A stretch of DNA of 64,000 nucleotides from positions 62,001 to 126,000 of the forward strand of contig NZ_CP016809.1 of assembly GCF_002741055.1 (NCBI RefSeq). The letters are read 5' to 3'. The notes below the pieces were generated by a model. It worked only from the letters and a program-made list of their open reading frames with translations. It was not told the DNA's origin and made no database searches. Shown here in pieces: positions 35,968-45,035 of this stretch. Position 1 is the first letter of the stretch. Each line of letters opens with the position of its first letter. Source of the DNA: Paenibacillus ihbetae. Lineage in GTDB: Bacteria > Bacillota > Bacilli > Paenibacillales > Paenibacillaceae. A program made the position numbers and the translations under genes.

Positions 35968-37506
35968 TTGTCTAGTCAACCTAACATTTTACTGATCACA
36001 AGTGATCAACAGCATTGGAATACGATCGGTGCCTTTCAACCGGAAATTTCGACTCCGAATTTGGATCGGCTGGTACGGGAAGGGACGACGTTCGAGCGGG
36101 CCTATTGTCCGAATCCTACTTGTACGCCCAGTCGAGCCTCCATCATTACTGGCATGTACCCAAGCCAACACGGCGCATGGACATTGGGAACGAAATTGCT
36201 GGAGGACCGCCATACGGTCGGGGAAGATTTCAGTGCGGCAGGATACAAAACCACGTTGATCGGCAAAGCTCATTTTCAGCCCTTGAAATCGACGCCGGAG
36301 TACGAGTCGAAAGAAGCTTACCCGGTCTTGCAGGACTTGGAATATTGGCGGAAGTTCCATGGACCGTTCTATGGCTTCGACCACGTCGAGCTAGCACGCA
36401 ACCATACGAACGAGGCACATGTCGGACAGCATTATGCACTGTGGCTGGAAGAGAATGGATGTACTAACTGGCGCCAGCACTTCCTTCCTCCTACCGGCAC
36501 AATGAATCCCAAGCAAACGTACAAGTGGCCGATTCCGGAACGATACCACTACAACGCGTGGATTGCCGAGCGTACGAACACCCGTCTCGAGGAGCACAAC
36601 AAAACCGGAGACCCATTCTTCCTATGGGCGAGTTTCTTCGATCCGCACCCGGAATATTTGGCTCCGGAGCCATGGGATACGATGTACGATCCGGAAAAGC
36701 TTACGATCCCCGCGCTTGTGCCTGGTGAGCATGACCGCAATCCACCGCATTTCGGCATGACCCAGGAGGAAAATCCCGACTTCTCCGAATGGATGGAGAC
36801 GGGATTCGGCATCCACGGTTATCGTTCCCATCATTACTATGAATACGGGGGCAAAGAACGGCTGACGGAATATGACAAGAAGAAGCTGGTCGCCGTTTAT
36901 TACGGCATGATCAGCTTGATGGACAAATATATCGGCAGCATTCTGGATAAGCTGGACGAACTGGGTCTAGCCGAGAATACCTTGGTCGTATTTACGACGG
37001 ATCACGGTCATTTCTTCGGCCAACATGGCCTGCAGGCCAAGGGAGGTTTTCATTATGAGGATTTGATCAAGCTTCCGTTCATCGTGCGGTATCCCGGCCG
37101 GGTTCCCGCCGGGAGAAGATCGAGCGCCATCCAATCCCTGGTTGATCTTGCCCCCACCTTCCTCTCCATCTGCGGACTGCCGATACCACCGTCCATGGCC
37201 GGCGTCGATCAGAAGGAAGTTTGGCTTGGCTCCCGGGAAAGCGCGAGGGACCACGCGATCTGCGAGTTCCGGCACGAGCCGACAACGATTCATCAGAAAA
37301 CGTACGTAGATGATCGCTATAAAATCACAGTCTATTACAATCAAACGTATGGGGAAATATTCGACCTGAAGGAGGATCCGGGGGAGCTTCGCAACTTATG
37401 GAGCGAACCGGGGTACGAAGGGCTGAAATCGGAGCTTCTGCTCAAATATGTGTGGGCTGAGCTCGGGAAAGAGCCGATGCCGATGCCAAGAATCCATCAT
37501 GCCTAA
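35968..37506 (+). CDS. Sulfatase (Cys-type, alkaline phosphatase superfamily)
   Basis: A 512-residue sulfatase with no signal peptide. The N-terminal metal site is NILLITSDQQ, and the sulfatase signature C52-T-P-S-R (PTCTPSRASIITGMYPSQHG) supplies the Cys that is converted to formylglycine. TTDHGHFFGQHGL near residue 345 supplies further metal ligands. The start is TTG at 35968, shortly after GGGAGGGG. The absence of a leader suggests a cytoplasmic enzyme acting on imported sulfated sugars or sulfate esters. No formylglycine-generating enzyme or anSME gene lies in the window. It is divergent to an AraC regulator and followed by its own terminator. Confidence 0.92.
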   Translation: MSSQPNILLITSDQQHWNTIGAFQPEISTPNLDRLVREGTTFERAYCPNPTCTPSRASIITGMYPSQHGAWTLGTKLLEDRHTVGEDFSAAGYKTTLIGKAHFQPLKSTPEYESKEAYPVLQDLEYWRKFHGPFYGFDHVELARNHTNEAHVGQHYALWLEENGCTNWRQHFLPPTGTMNPKQTYKWPIPERYHYNAWIAERTNTRLEEHNKTGDPFFLWASFFDPHPEYLAPEPWDTMYDPEKLTIPALVPGEHDRNPPHFGMTQEENPDFSEWMETGFGIHGYRSHHYYEYGGKERLTEYDKKKLVAVYYGMISLMDKYIGSILDKLDELGLAENTLVVFTTDHGHFFGQHGLQAKGGFHYEDLIKLPFIVRYPGRVPAGRRSSAIQSLVDLAPTFLSICGLPIPPSMAGVDQKEVWLGSRESARDHAICEFRHEPTTIHQKTYVDDRYKITVYYNQTYGEIFDLKEDPGELRNLWSEPGYEGLKSELLLKYVWAELGKEPMPMPRIHHA

Positions 37507-37558
37507 ACCGCTTCTATACTAAATGCAATCTCTTGGCTTATGCCTTGGAAACTAAACA

Positions 37559-37607
37559 GGGGGCTGTTCGCTATGACTGGTTTGCCTTCGAGCTGCCCCC
37601 AATCTTT
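37559..37607 (+). terminator. Terminator of the sulfatase gene
   Basis: GGGGGC (37559-37564) pairs with GCCCCC (37595-37600), with a short inner pairing, followed by AATCTTTTTA. Confidence 0.75.
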
Positions 37608-37652
37608 TTATTAAATCGCGTTATGGGCTATCCTTACCTGCCGAGTCCGATG

Positions 37653-38186
37653 TCAAAATAATACTATGCCCGCAACAGCGGACAGTAAAATCACCGCAAA
37701 GGGGTGTACTTTATACTTCGTCACCAAAGCAAGACTGCCCGCGCAGATCAGCAGCATTCCGACCATAGTCCAGCTCAGCGCCGCATCGCCGAGTCTTCCG
37801 AATCCGAAATGGACGGCGGCGTAAATGATCAGGCCGGTAACGATCGGACGCAAGCCGTAAAACGATGATTTGATCCACGCGTTGTTGTGCAGCCTCAAAA
37901 AGAATGACGAAATTAGAATGACGAGGATGAGCGACGGCAAAATGATGCCGACCGTGGCTATGATAGCCCCCAGAATACCGGCCTCCGAATAACCGATCAA
38001 TGTCGCAGCATTGGTCGCAATGGAACCCGGCGCCATGCCGGCCATGGCTACGACTTCCTGGAATTCCTCGAGATCCGTCCATCCCCTGCCTCCCGCCTCC
38101 CGCTGGATCAGCGTGAGCACAGCATATCCCCCGCCGAACGAGACGAGGCCGACTTTAAGAAAGACGATGAATAGCTGCCATAGCAT
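37653..38186 (-). CDS. Chromate transporter, ChrA half (second subunit)
   Basis: A 177-residue membrane protein, one half of a short-chain CHR transporter. The signature block SFGGGYAVLTLIQREA is followed by VAMAGMAPGSIATNAATLIGYSEAG. Chromate transporters export chromate driven by the membrane potential, but short-chain pairs in Bacilli may have other anion substrates. It lies 12 bases after its sister gene on the same strand, and the two halves are expected to assemble as a heterodimer in opposite orientations. Confidence 0.92.
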   Translation of the reverse strand: MLWQLFIVFLKVGLVSFGGGYAVLTLIQREAGGRGWTDLEEFQEVVAMAGMAPGSIATNAATLIGYSEAGILGAIIATVGIILPSLILVILISSFFLRLHNNAWIKSSFYGLRPIVTGLIIYAAVHFGFGRLGDAALSWTMVGMLLICAGSLALVTKYKVHPFAVILLSAVAGIVLF

Positions 38187-38198
38187 AAGGGTCCTCCT

Positions 38199-38834
38199 TC
38201 AAATATAATATTCCGGATAATGCAATTCCCGCTTATCTTCAGAAGGCGGCTTCTCCGTTCGAACGGCCATTCCTAGCTGGCGTTTGCACAAGATCACCGC
38301 TATTCCCGCTAACGGGCCGCCAAGGATGAGGTAAAGCGAATGGATATCCGTAAATAATAAGAGAAACACCGCAGACGCCGCGATCAACAGCGTGGCGGTA
38401 TCCAGGATGGAGGACTTCCACATTTTACAGGCAGCAACGATAATCAGAGCCACTATCGAAGCATGAATGCCTTGGAGCGCAGCTGTCATTTTCTCGTTAT
38501 CCTTAAAAATCGTGCTGAGGAGACTCAGAAGAAATACGATCATGAACGTGGGCAGCGTGATTGCAAAGACTGCCGTAACCGCCCCTAGGATCCCGGCAAG
38601 CCGATAGCCGATAAAGGCAGAGGAATTAACGGCAACCCCACCCGGAGCGGAGCCGGCAATGGTCACCATCTCCCCCATCTCTTCCTCGTTCATCCACCCT
38701 TTTTTATGAACGATTTCCTCCTCGATCATCGTGATCATCGAATAACCTCCACCGAACGTGGAAGGTCCGATTCTTATAAAAACGCCGAACAATTGCCCCA
38801 ACAGCTTAAACCTTCGGATTTGCGCATCGTTCAT
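38199..38834 (-). CDS. Chromate transporter, ChrA half (first subunit)
   Basis: A 211-residue CHR-family half transporter with the signature FGGGYSMITMIEEEIVHKKGW and TIAGSAPGGVAVNSSAFIGYRLAG. It pairs with the downstream gene as a two-gene short-chain ChrA system, in place of the fused long form of proteobacteria. It is divergent to a ROK regulator, whose control over this operon is possible but only suggested by position. Confidence 0.92.
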   Translation of the reverse strand: MNDAQIRRFKLLGQLFGVFIRIGPSTFGGGYSMITMIEEEIVHKKGWMNEEEMGEMVTIAGSAPGGVAVNSSAFIGYRLAGILGAVTAVFAITLPTFMIVFLLSLLSTIFKDNEKMTAALQGIHASIVALIIVAACKMWKSSILDTATLLIAASAVFLLLFTDIHSLYLILGGPLAGIAVILCKRQLGMAVRTEKPPSEDKRELHYPEYYI

Positions 38835-39093
38835 CCGGCCTCACCCTTTATGCTTTAGTTTGTCATATTAGAATTATAGCACATTAATTCCATTTTGGTA
38901 TTAAGTTTTATTTTTAGTGAGGAATATGTTGGCCAATCATCATGATAGAATCAAAAATCATATGAAACTCTTGTGTAATAATATCAAAATGATGTAAAGT
39001 CGATTAATCCGATGTCTTGTCTGGAAATAATACGACGATGCCGCTATACTTGATATACCCGACTAATGAACTTGGAAATGGAGAACGATACTT

Positions 39094-40284
39094 ATGGTGG
39101 TTCATTCCAATCCTCCGCTTAAGAAGCAGGTTTACGATCGTATATCCTACCTCGGGACTGCCTCGAAAGTCGATTTGATGCATCATTTTTCAATTACCAG
39201 CAGCAGCATGACGCGTCTGCTTGAAGAGATGACTTCCCAGGGCCTGATCGTCGTCTCCGGTCTCGGGAGCTCTACCGGCGGCAGAAAGCCGCTCCTGTTT
39301 CAAACCAATCCGACATACCGGTATTTGCTAGGTCTCGATATTTCCCGTATTCATTCCGCGCTCGGACTATATGACATGCACCTAAACACCTTGAATGTGA
39401 CACGCTGGAAAATGGACGACCACATGACGCCGGAGCGCTTGGTCGACCTGGTCGCATTAGAAGCCGGGAAGGTCCTCGCCGCCCGCGGAATATCGGCAGA
39501 AGATGTCCTCGGAATCGGGATCGGGGCGGTCGGTCCGCTGGATCAGAGCCAAGGCTTGATACTCGAGCCGGAGTTCTTCCCGGCTTCCAGGTGGAAGAAC
39601 GTTCCGATTTGCGACCTGCTTCAGACAAGACTTGGGATTCCCGCCTTGCTCGACAACGGTGCCAATACCGCATTGATTGGCGAGCATTGGGCGCTTCGAG
39701 CCCACAACATACAGCATGCCCTTTACGTGCACGCCGGCGTTAATATCCGGTCCGCCGCCATGTCGGGCGGTCAAGTTCTACGCGGGGCCGTTGACACCGA
39801 GGGGGCTGTCGGGCAAATGATCATCCAGGCCAACGGCCATCGCCTGCGCGATAAAGGCAACTATGGCGCTTTGGAGGCCTTCGTCTCGGTTCCCGCGCTG
39901 GAAGAGCGCGTCCGTACCCAACTCAAAATCGGGCGTTACAGCATACTGTCCGGCATGCCGCCGGAGCAAGTGAACTTCTCTGCGCTGATCGACGCTCTTA
40001 GGAGCGGGGATCCGCTCGTAACCGAGCAATTCTCGGAAACCGCCGCATACTTGGGGATCGGGCTGGCCAATCTGATCAATGCGCTTCATCCCGAATACGT
40101 TATTTTAGGCGGGCCGCTGATGACCGCGCACCGGATCGTGTTCGACAACGCCGTGGAAATCGCCAAGAAGAACACTTACCATTATCCTGAATACAATCCG
40201 GTCTTCACACCCGGGATTCTAACCGATGAAGCTGTCGCTACCGGTGCAGCGATTATGGTCCTTCAAGCGTGGGATGGCGAATGA
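39094..40284 (+). CDS. ROK family transcriptional regulator lacking the zinc-binding cysteines
   Basis: A 396-residue NagC/XylR-type ROK protein. An N-terminal winged helix (KKQVYDRISYLGTASKVDLMHHFSITSSSMTRLLEEM) is followed by a sugar-kinase-like fold (LLGLDISRIHSALGLYDM, IGIGAVGPLD, ALIGEHWAL, EYVILGGPL). ROK proteins usually carry a CxCGxxGCxE zinc motif near residue 250. Here the same place reads RLRDKGNYGALEAF without cysteines, so zinc is probably not bound. It would act as a sugar-responsive repressor. It is divergent to the chrA pair. A hairpin at 40309-40336 ends the gene. Confidence 0.88.
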   Translation: MVVHSNPPLKKQVYDRISYLGTASKVDLMHHFSITSSSMTRLLEEMTSQGLIVVSGLGSSTGGRKPLLFQTNPTYRYLLGLDISRIHSALGLYDMHLNTLNVTRWKMDDHMTPERLVDLVALEAGKVLAARGISAEDVLGIGIGAVGPLDQSQGLILEPEFFPASRWKNVPICDLLQTRLGIPALLDNGANTALIGEHWALRAHNIQHALYVHAGVNIRSAAMSGGQVLRGAVDTEGAVGQMIIQANGHRLRDKGNYGALEAFVSVPALEERVRTQLKIGRYSILSGMPPEQVNFSALIDALRSGDPLVTEQFSETAAYLGIGLANLINALHPEYVILGGPLMTAHRIVFDNAVEIAKKNTYHYPEYNPVFTPGILTDEAVATGAAIMVLQAWDGE

Positions 40285-40308
40285 GCGGGGAGCTCCCCAG
40301 CCGCACAA

Positions 40309-40336
40309 AGAAGGCGCTGCGAATGCAGCGCCTTCT
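40309..40336. terminator. Bidirectional hairpin between the ROK and LuxR genes
   Basis: A 12-bp stem (AGAAGGCGCTGC/GCAGCGCCTTCT) with a GAAT loop between convergent genes. The T-tracts are short on both sides. Confidence 0.65.
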
Positions 40337-40509
40337 TCAATAAACCTTCACCCTTTTCCAAAAATAACGATTCTGCAGGCAATCTAACGGTATTCCTCCC
40401 GTAAATGGAGAGCACTCACAAAACGCCTTGTCTTTCGTCAGCCCCTCTGATATATACCTGTCTATCCAATATAAATAAAACCTTCGGTTAACTAATCTCG
40501 CGGTTCCTT

Positions 40510-42573
40510 CTAAGGTTGGCGGGTAGGGCCCGATTCTGTTCGCGACCGCAGCAGTTCCGCAGCAATTTGCGTACGGTTCTTCAGCCCAGTCTTGTACAGC
40601 ATGGCATTCAGATGCTTCTTGACCGCCGCCTCGCTAATAAACAATGCGCTGGCAATTTCCTTGTTGGTGGCCCCCAAAGCAATATGTTCGGCCACTTCAA
40701 GCTCTCTCGGGGTCAACTGATTCAGCAGTGAGTCCCCCACTGCTTGCTGATTCATAGGATGCTGTTCTCCTATGGCGACAATCTTTTCTCTTAAATTCGC
40801 CGTCTTCTTAAGAAACGCATCCAATCTGCTTCCGCGAGTATCCAAACGATACGCTGATGCCTGAATGCCGCAGCTATAGATATAAGGATCCTCAATCCCG
40901 ATTACGGGTTCAAACCCCATGCTGATATGGGAATCCTGGTAAAAAGGAAGCTCCGGGGGGCAGGCAATAAGCAAAGCTCCCGATAAAACGAGTTCCATAA
41001 TCAGATTCACACTGTCCGAGCGCAAATCGCGGCTTTCGGGGTCGATCACATCTACGGCAAATATAAACTTGCATAACCCACTTTCCTGCAGATGATGCTC
41101 CCCCGTCAACTTCCGGAAATAAGGGCCCGAAATCGGGTTCCGAAGTAAATAGGGCAGCGTTTCAGGCCGAACGGGCGGCATTGCCGCTATCCCGAGCACT
41201 TCACCGTCCGGTCCCCGAAGCAGACGGAACGAATCCAGCCCAAATGCGGCCAATTCGGCAGTGTCCCATCCGGTTAGCCGAAGCAGTCTCTCATGTGCTG
41301 TTAACTCATAACGAAACCACTGATCGCTGTCCGGATCGGAGCAAATAATTCTCGCTGACTTGGCCGCCGCTTTCCGCTGCTCGATATAGTTCTCCATCTC
41401 CAGAAAGGTTTGATCCGTCACCGGCTCCCAATAATTTGCCGAGCTGCGATTATGCCGAAAATGCGCGCGTAGAATCGGATGGCCTGAATGGCTGATCAGC
41501 TCGTATATGTCCGGAGCTGCGGCCGATCCTTCCGCCATTTTTAAACGAACGCGTTCGTTAAGAACAGCAGTCAATCGCTCAAGATACAGCTTGAACGTAT
41601 CCGGCTGCCGTTTCCGAAACGTTTGCCGCGCAGCGTCCCGAACCAGATCGTGAAGCTGCCACCCCCGGGAAGAGCTTCGGACAAAGGAAAGCTTGATCAA
41701 TCGCTCGAATACATCGCCAGAAAGCGGTGCTTCCATCACCCGCTGCAGCATTTCGAGATCGAAGCTTCGGGGAATGGATGCCGCGTATACCAAAGCTCGG
41801 AGCGTTTCGTCAGGTACCTCCTCTAGCCAGTATGGAAGCAGTTCCGCATGCATTTCTTTTTTATCGCTGTAGTGGAATTGGCCGCTTCCCGCGTTAACGG
41901 CGAGCAGAGACAAGGATAGCGGATGCCCTGACGAGATCAGCCACAGCCGGTCGATCAGAGCGTCGTCCGTAACTCCTTGTCGCTGGAGATAGATTTTTGC
42001 CTCCTCATACTGAAATTCGCTGATCGGGAGGTCGATGATCAATCTCCTCCATAAGGAAGACAGCTTCCAGGGGCTGCCGAGCGGATACCTCCCTGCAATG
42101 ACAATCAGCTGATTGGCCCCGAGACGGGGTAATAAGGTTTCGCGAAGCCATGGATCAATACTTCCTGCTTCTTCGTATTGGTCCATGGCCAATACGATCC
42201 GTCTCCCCTGTGTAAGGCTGTTCAAATGCTCGATTATCTGTTCCGCAAGCATTGTAGACCGAGCTGCATCCACGGTGCTTATTTCAAATTCCCCGCCCAA
42301 GCTGGATGCTAAGTCTTTCAAAAACAGCTCCGGGTTACCCATATAATCGCGCATGTCCATCAGCGCAAACCCCGCCCCTGCAGTCTCCGCCAAACGTCTG
42401 AAATGCGTCAACAGCGTCGTTTTGCCAATTCCGCCTGTACCGTGCACATTTAAAATCCGTGCCGTTCCTTCGGTCCCGGCCTCCAGCATTCTGCTAAAAT
42501 ACCGGCATTCAAAGCTTCTTCCCGTAAATTCCTCGGCGCCTAGCCTGATCATGACATCTCTTATCGTTTCCAT
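40510..42573 (-). CDS. Large LuxR-type regulator with STAND/AAA ATPase domain
   Basis: A 687-residue regulator. It has a P-loop at about residues 45-55 (HGTGGIGKTTLL), a Walker B-like segment RIVLAMDQYEEAG, and an ATPase winged-helix region (YSLSLLAVNAGSG, VRDAARQTFRKRQ). A middle region holds a PAS-like or sensor segment, and the C-terminus is a LuxR HTH (LTPRELEVAEHIALGATNKEIASALFISEAAVKKHLNAML). STAND regulators such as MalT bind a ligand and multimerise with ATP. It is divergent to ilvB, 115 bases away, suggesting a link to acetolactate or branched-chain amino acid metabolism, but only by neighbourhood. Confidence 0.85.
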   Translation of the reverse strand: METIRDVMIRLGAEEFTGRSFECRYFSRMLEAGTEGTARILNVHGTGGIGKTTLLTHFRRLAETAGAGFALMDMRDYMGNPELFLKDLASSLGGEFEISTVDAARSTMLAEQIIEHLNSLTQGRRIVLAMDQYEEAGSIDPWLRETLLPRLGANQLIVIAGRYPLGSPWKLSSLWRRLIIDLPISEFQYEEAKIYLQRQGVTDDALIDRLWLISSGHPLSLSLLAVNAGSGQFHYSDKKEMHAELLPYWLEEVPDETLRALVYAASIPRSFDLEMLQRVMEAPLSGDVFERLIKLSFVRSSSRGWQLHDLVRDAARQTFRKRQPDTFKLYLERLTAVLNERVRLKMAEGSAAAPDIYELISHSGHPILRAHFRHNRSSANYWEPVTDQTFLEMENYIEQRKAAAKSARIICSDPDSDQWFRYELTAHERLLRLTGWDTAELAAFGLDSFRLLRGPDGEVLGIAAMPPVRPETLPYLLRNPISGPYFRKLTGEHHLQESGLCKFIFAVDVIDPESRDLRSDSVNLIMELVLSGALLIACPPELPFYQDSHISMGFEPVIGIEDPYIYSCGIQASAYRLDTRGSRLDAFLKKTANLREKIVAIGEQHPMNQQAVGDSLLNQLTPRELEVAEHIALGATNKEIASALFISEAAVKKHLNAMLYKTGLKNRTQIAAELLRSRTESGPTRQP

Positions 42574-42688
42574 CTTCGGTCCGCTCCCGGTAAATTCTTA
42601 GCCAAAAGTATACTATTAAAGTAACAGGATGGGTAGTACTCGCTTCAGCACCTGCATGTTACCGTGTAGTTGAAGGGAGTGAACAGCC

Positions 42689-44434
42689 ATGAATCCAACG
42701 GATCGTAAACGATTGTTACAAAGGGATCGAATCAGCGGATCGGAAATCCTGCTGCGGACCCTGCTGCTTGAAGGGGTGGAATGCGTCTTTGGTTACCCTG
42801 GGGGTGCCGTGTTGTATATATACGATGCGATGCACGGTAATCCGGACTTCAAGCATATTCTGACCCGGCATGAACAAGGAGCCATTCACGCCGCAGATGG
42901 GTATGCCCGCGCCACAGGCAGGACCGGCGTTTGCCTGGCCACATCGGGACCAGGCGCAACCAATCTGATCACTGGGATTGCTACCGCTCATATGGACAGC
43001 GTTCCGCTGGTCGTTATCACCGGCAATGTGGCTACCACACTGCTTGGCACAGACGCATTCCAAGAAGCTGATATCGTCGGCATGACCCAACCAGTGACCA
43101 AACACAGTTATTTGGTGCGATCTGCACAAGAGCTGCCCCGGGTACTTCGTGAAGCTTTTTATTTGGCGAATTCCGGACGTAAAGGACCGGTATTGGTTGA
43201 TATCCCGAAGGATGTGTCCGCTGAAACGACTGTGTTCCTGTACCCTGAAGAAATCTCCATAAGGGGTTACAATCCGGTTCCCGATGTTTGCCCGGACCAG
43301 GTCGCAAAGCTGGCGGCCGCACTCCGGGCTGCGAAGAAACCTCTCCTTCTCGCGGGAGCAGGGGTTATCCATGCCGGTGCCGAGCACGCGCTGGTTGAGC
43401 TGGCTCATCGCTTCGGCATTCCAGTGACGACTACGCTGCTGGGAATCGGGGGTTTTCCATCCGATGATCCCCTATCGCTCGGCATGGCAGGCATGCATGG
43501 AACTTACGCCGCCAACCGGGCGCTGTTGGCGTGCGATTTGCTCGTCTCGGTCGGCTCCCGATTTGATGACCGGGTGACCATGCGGCTTGACGGATTCGCA
43601 CCACAGGCGGTCATAGCACACATTGATATTGATCCTGCCGAAATCGGCAAGCTGGTGACTTCGTCCATCTCCGTTAACGGGGATGCCGGCACGGTACTCC
43701 GTGCACTGCTTGATGTGCTGGGGACGGATCCAGGACCGCACAGCTTTAACCATACCAGTCCATGGCTTGCCGAATTAAACCAGCTCAGTAGGGATTACCC
43801 TCTCCGCTACCGTCAAGATGGACAGGAACTCAAGCCGCAATACGTGATTGAGATGATTGCCGCCACCACCGGAGGTGAAGCCATTATCACGACCGATGTC
43901 GGGCAGCATCAAATGTGGACCGCACAGTACGGCCGATTCAATCATCCCCGGACCCTGATCACATCAGGCGGCCTCGGTACGATGGGCTTCGGTTTTCCTG
44001 CTGCCATCGGCGCACAGATCGGCAATCCCGGACGCACGGTCATATCGATCAACGGTGACGGCGGGATGCAGATGTGTGCACAGGAGCTGGCGGTGTGCGC
44101 CATCCATCACATCCCCGTGAAGATCGTGGTGATCAACAACCGCACGCTGGGCATGATCAAACAATGGCAAGAGCTTGTTTACGAGGGGCGCCACAGTCAT
44201 ATCGATTTGTCGGGCAGTCCGGACTTTGTCAAACTTGCGGAAGCTTATGGCATAACGGGACTGCGGGCGCATACACCGGAAGAAGCCCAGCGGGCATGGG
44301 CGCTTGCCATGAAAACGCCAGGGCCCGTTCTGATCGATTTTGTGGTCGATCCGGATGAGCTGGTATACCCAATGGTGCCGCAGGGGATGGCACTTAGCGA
44401 TATGATAACGGGGGAAACGATAACGAATGGATAG
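42689..44434 (+). CDS. ilvB: Acetolactate synthase, large (catalytic) subunit
   Basis: A 581-residue thiamine-diphosphate enzyme that joins two pyruvates (or pyruvate and 2-oxobutyrate), the first common step of branched-chain amino acid synthesis. The N-terminal FGYPGGAVLYIYD and catalytic Glu in RHEQGAIHAADGYAR are followed by LATSGPGATNLITGIA. The C-terminal cofactor site is INGDGGMQMCAQELA with NNRTLGMIKQWQ. A regulatory subunit overlaps its end, so this is the anabolic form, not the AlsS type. The operon holds no ilvC or leu genes, and the 115-base leader is too short for a T-box riboswitch. Confidence 0.95.
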   Translation: MNPTDRKRLLQRDRISGSEILLRTLLLEGVECVFGYPGGAVLYIYDAMHGNPDFKHILTRHEQGAIHAADGYARATGRTGVCLATSGPGATNLITGIATAHMDSVPLVVITGNVATTLLGTDAFQEADIVGMTQPVTKHSYLVRSAQELPRVLREAFYLANSGRKGPVLVDIPKDVSAETTVFLYPEEISIRGYNPVPDVCPDQVAKLAAALRAAKKPLLLAGAGVIHAGAEHALVELAHRFGIPVTTTLLGIGGFPSDDPLSLGMAGMHGTYAANRALLACDLLVSVGSRFDDRVTMRLDGFAPQAVIAHIDIDPAEIGKLVTSSISVNGDAGTVLRALLDVLGTDPGPHSFNHTSPWLAELNQLSRDYPLRYRQDGQELKPQYVIEMIAATTGGEAIITTDVGQHQMWTAQYGRFNHPRTLITSGGLGTMGFGFPAAIGAQIGNPGRTVISINGDGGMQMCAQELAVCAIHHIPVKIVVINNRTLGMIKQWQELVYEGRHSHIDLSGSPDFVKLAEAYGITGLRAHTPEEAQRAWALAMKTPGPVLIDFVVDPDELVYPMVPQGMALSDMITGETITNG

Positions 44435-44903
44435 GCATACCATTTCTGTATTGACGAACGATCATCCCGGCGTACTGCAGCGGGTCGCCAATCTATTCAG
44501 CCGCCGAGGCTATAACATCGAGAGCATCACGGTAGGCGGCTGTGAAATCGAGAATTTGTCACGGATGATAATCGTCGCTGCGGGCAACCGTCAAATGCGT
44601 GATCAGCTGATCCTGCAGTTAAACAAGCTTATCGATGTCATCCAAGTCACTCCGCTTGATGCCGCGCCCAAGCTCTCTCGGGAATTAATGCTCATGAAGC
44701 TGAGGGCGACACCTGGGCAGAGACAGGAGATTATTTCTATTGCAGAGACTTTTCACTGCACCATCGCCGATGTAGGAATGGAGGCGCTCATCGTACAGGT
44801 GGTCGGCAAGACTGCTCAAAACAATGCCCTCCTTCAGCTCCTGAAGCCGTATGGCCTGCTTGAGTTGACGCGAACCGGCGAAACCGCCATGAGCCGCCCA
44901 TAG
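44427..44903 (+). CDS. ilvN: Acetolactate synthase, small (regulatory) subunit
   Basis: A 158-residue IlvN/IlvH-type protein. The N-terminal ACT domain (SVLTNDHPGVLQRVANLFSRRGYN) binds valine for feedback inhibition. The C-terminal ALS_ss_C domain (RELMLMKLRATPGQRQEIISIAE, MEALIVQVVGKTAQNNALLQLL) contacts the large subunit. It starts eight bases before the end of ilvB in another frame, so the two are translationally coupled. A strong terminator follows. Confidence 0.95.
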   Translation: MDRHTISVLTNDHPGVLQRVANLFSRRGYNIESITVGGCEIENLSRMIIVAAGNRQMRDQLILQLNKLIDVIQVTPLDAAPKLSRELMLMKLRATPGQRQEIISIAETFHCTIADVGMEALIVQVVGKTAQNNALLQLLKPYGLLELTRTGETAMSRP

Positions 44904-44916
44904 CGAATAAGAGAAA

Positions 44917-44964
44917 AGGCAGCCAAAGGCGAAATTTCACCTTGGCTGCCTCTTTCCTTTTTTT
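44917..44964 (+). terminator. Terminator of ilvBN
   Basis: AGGCAGCCAA pairs with TTGGCTGCCT (44942-44951), with GG/CC further in, followed by CTTTCCTTTTTTT. The reverse strand has TTTTCTC, so it may also stop the convergent GNAT gene. Confidence 0.9.
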
Positions 44965-45035
44965 AATGATAAAGACAACTTGATATTTAAGCCAGTCCGA
45001 TTGTTTAAGACATGGTTACAATAAATGAGCATCCG

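Noticed and set aside
42574..42688. Possible T-box or other riboswitch before ilvB
   Set aside because: Only 115 bases are available, with no T-box sequence or terminator/antiterminator pair.
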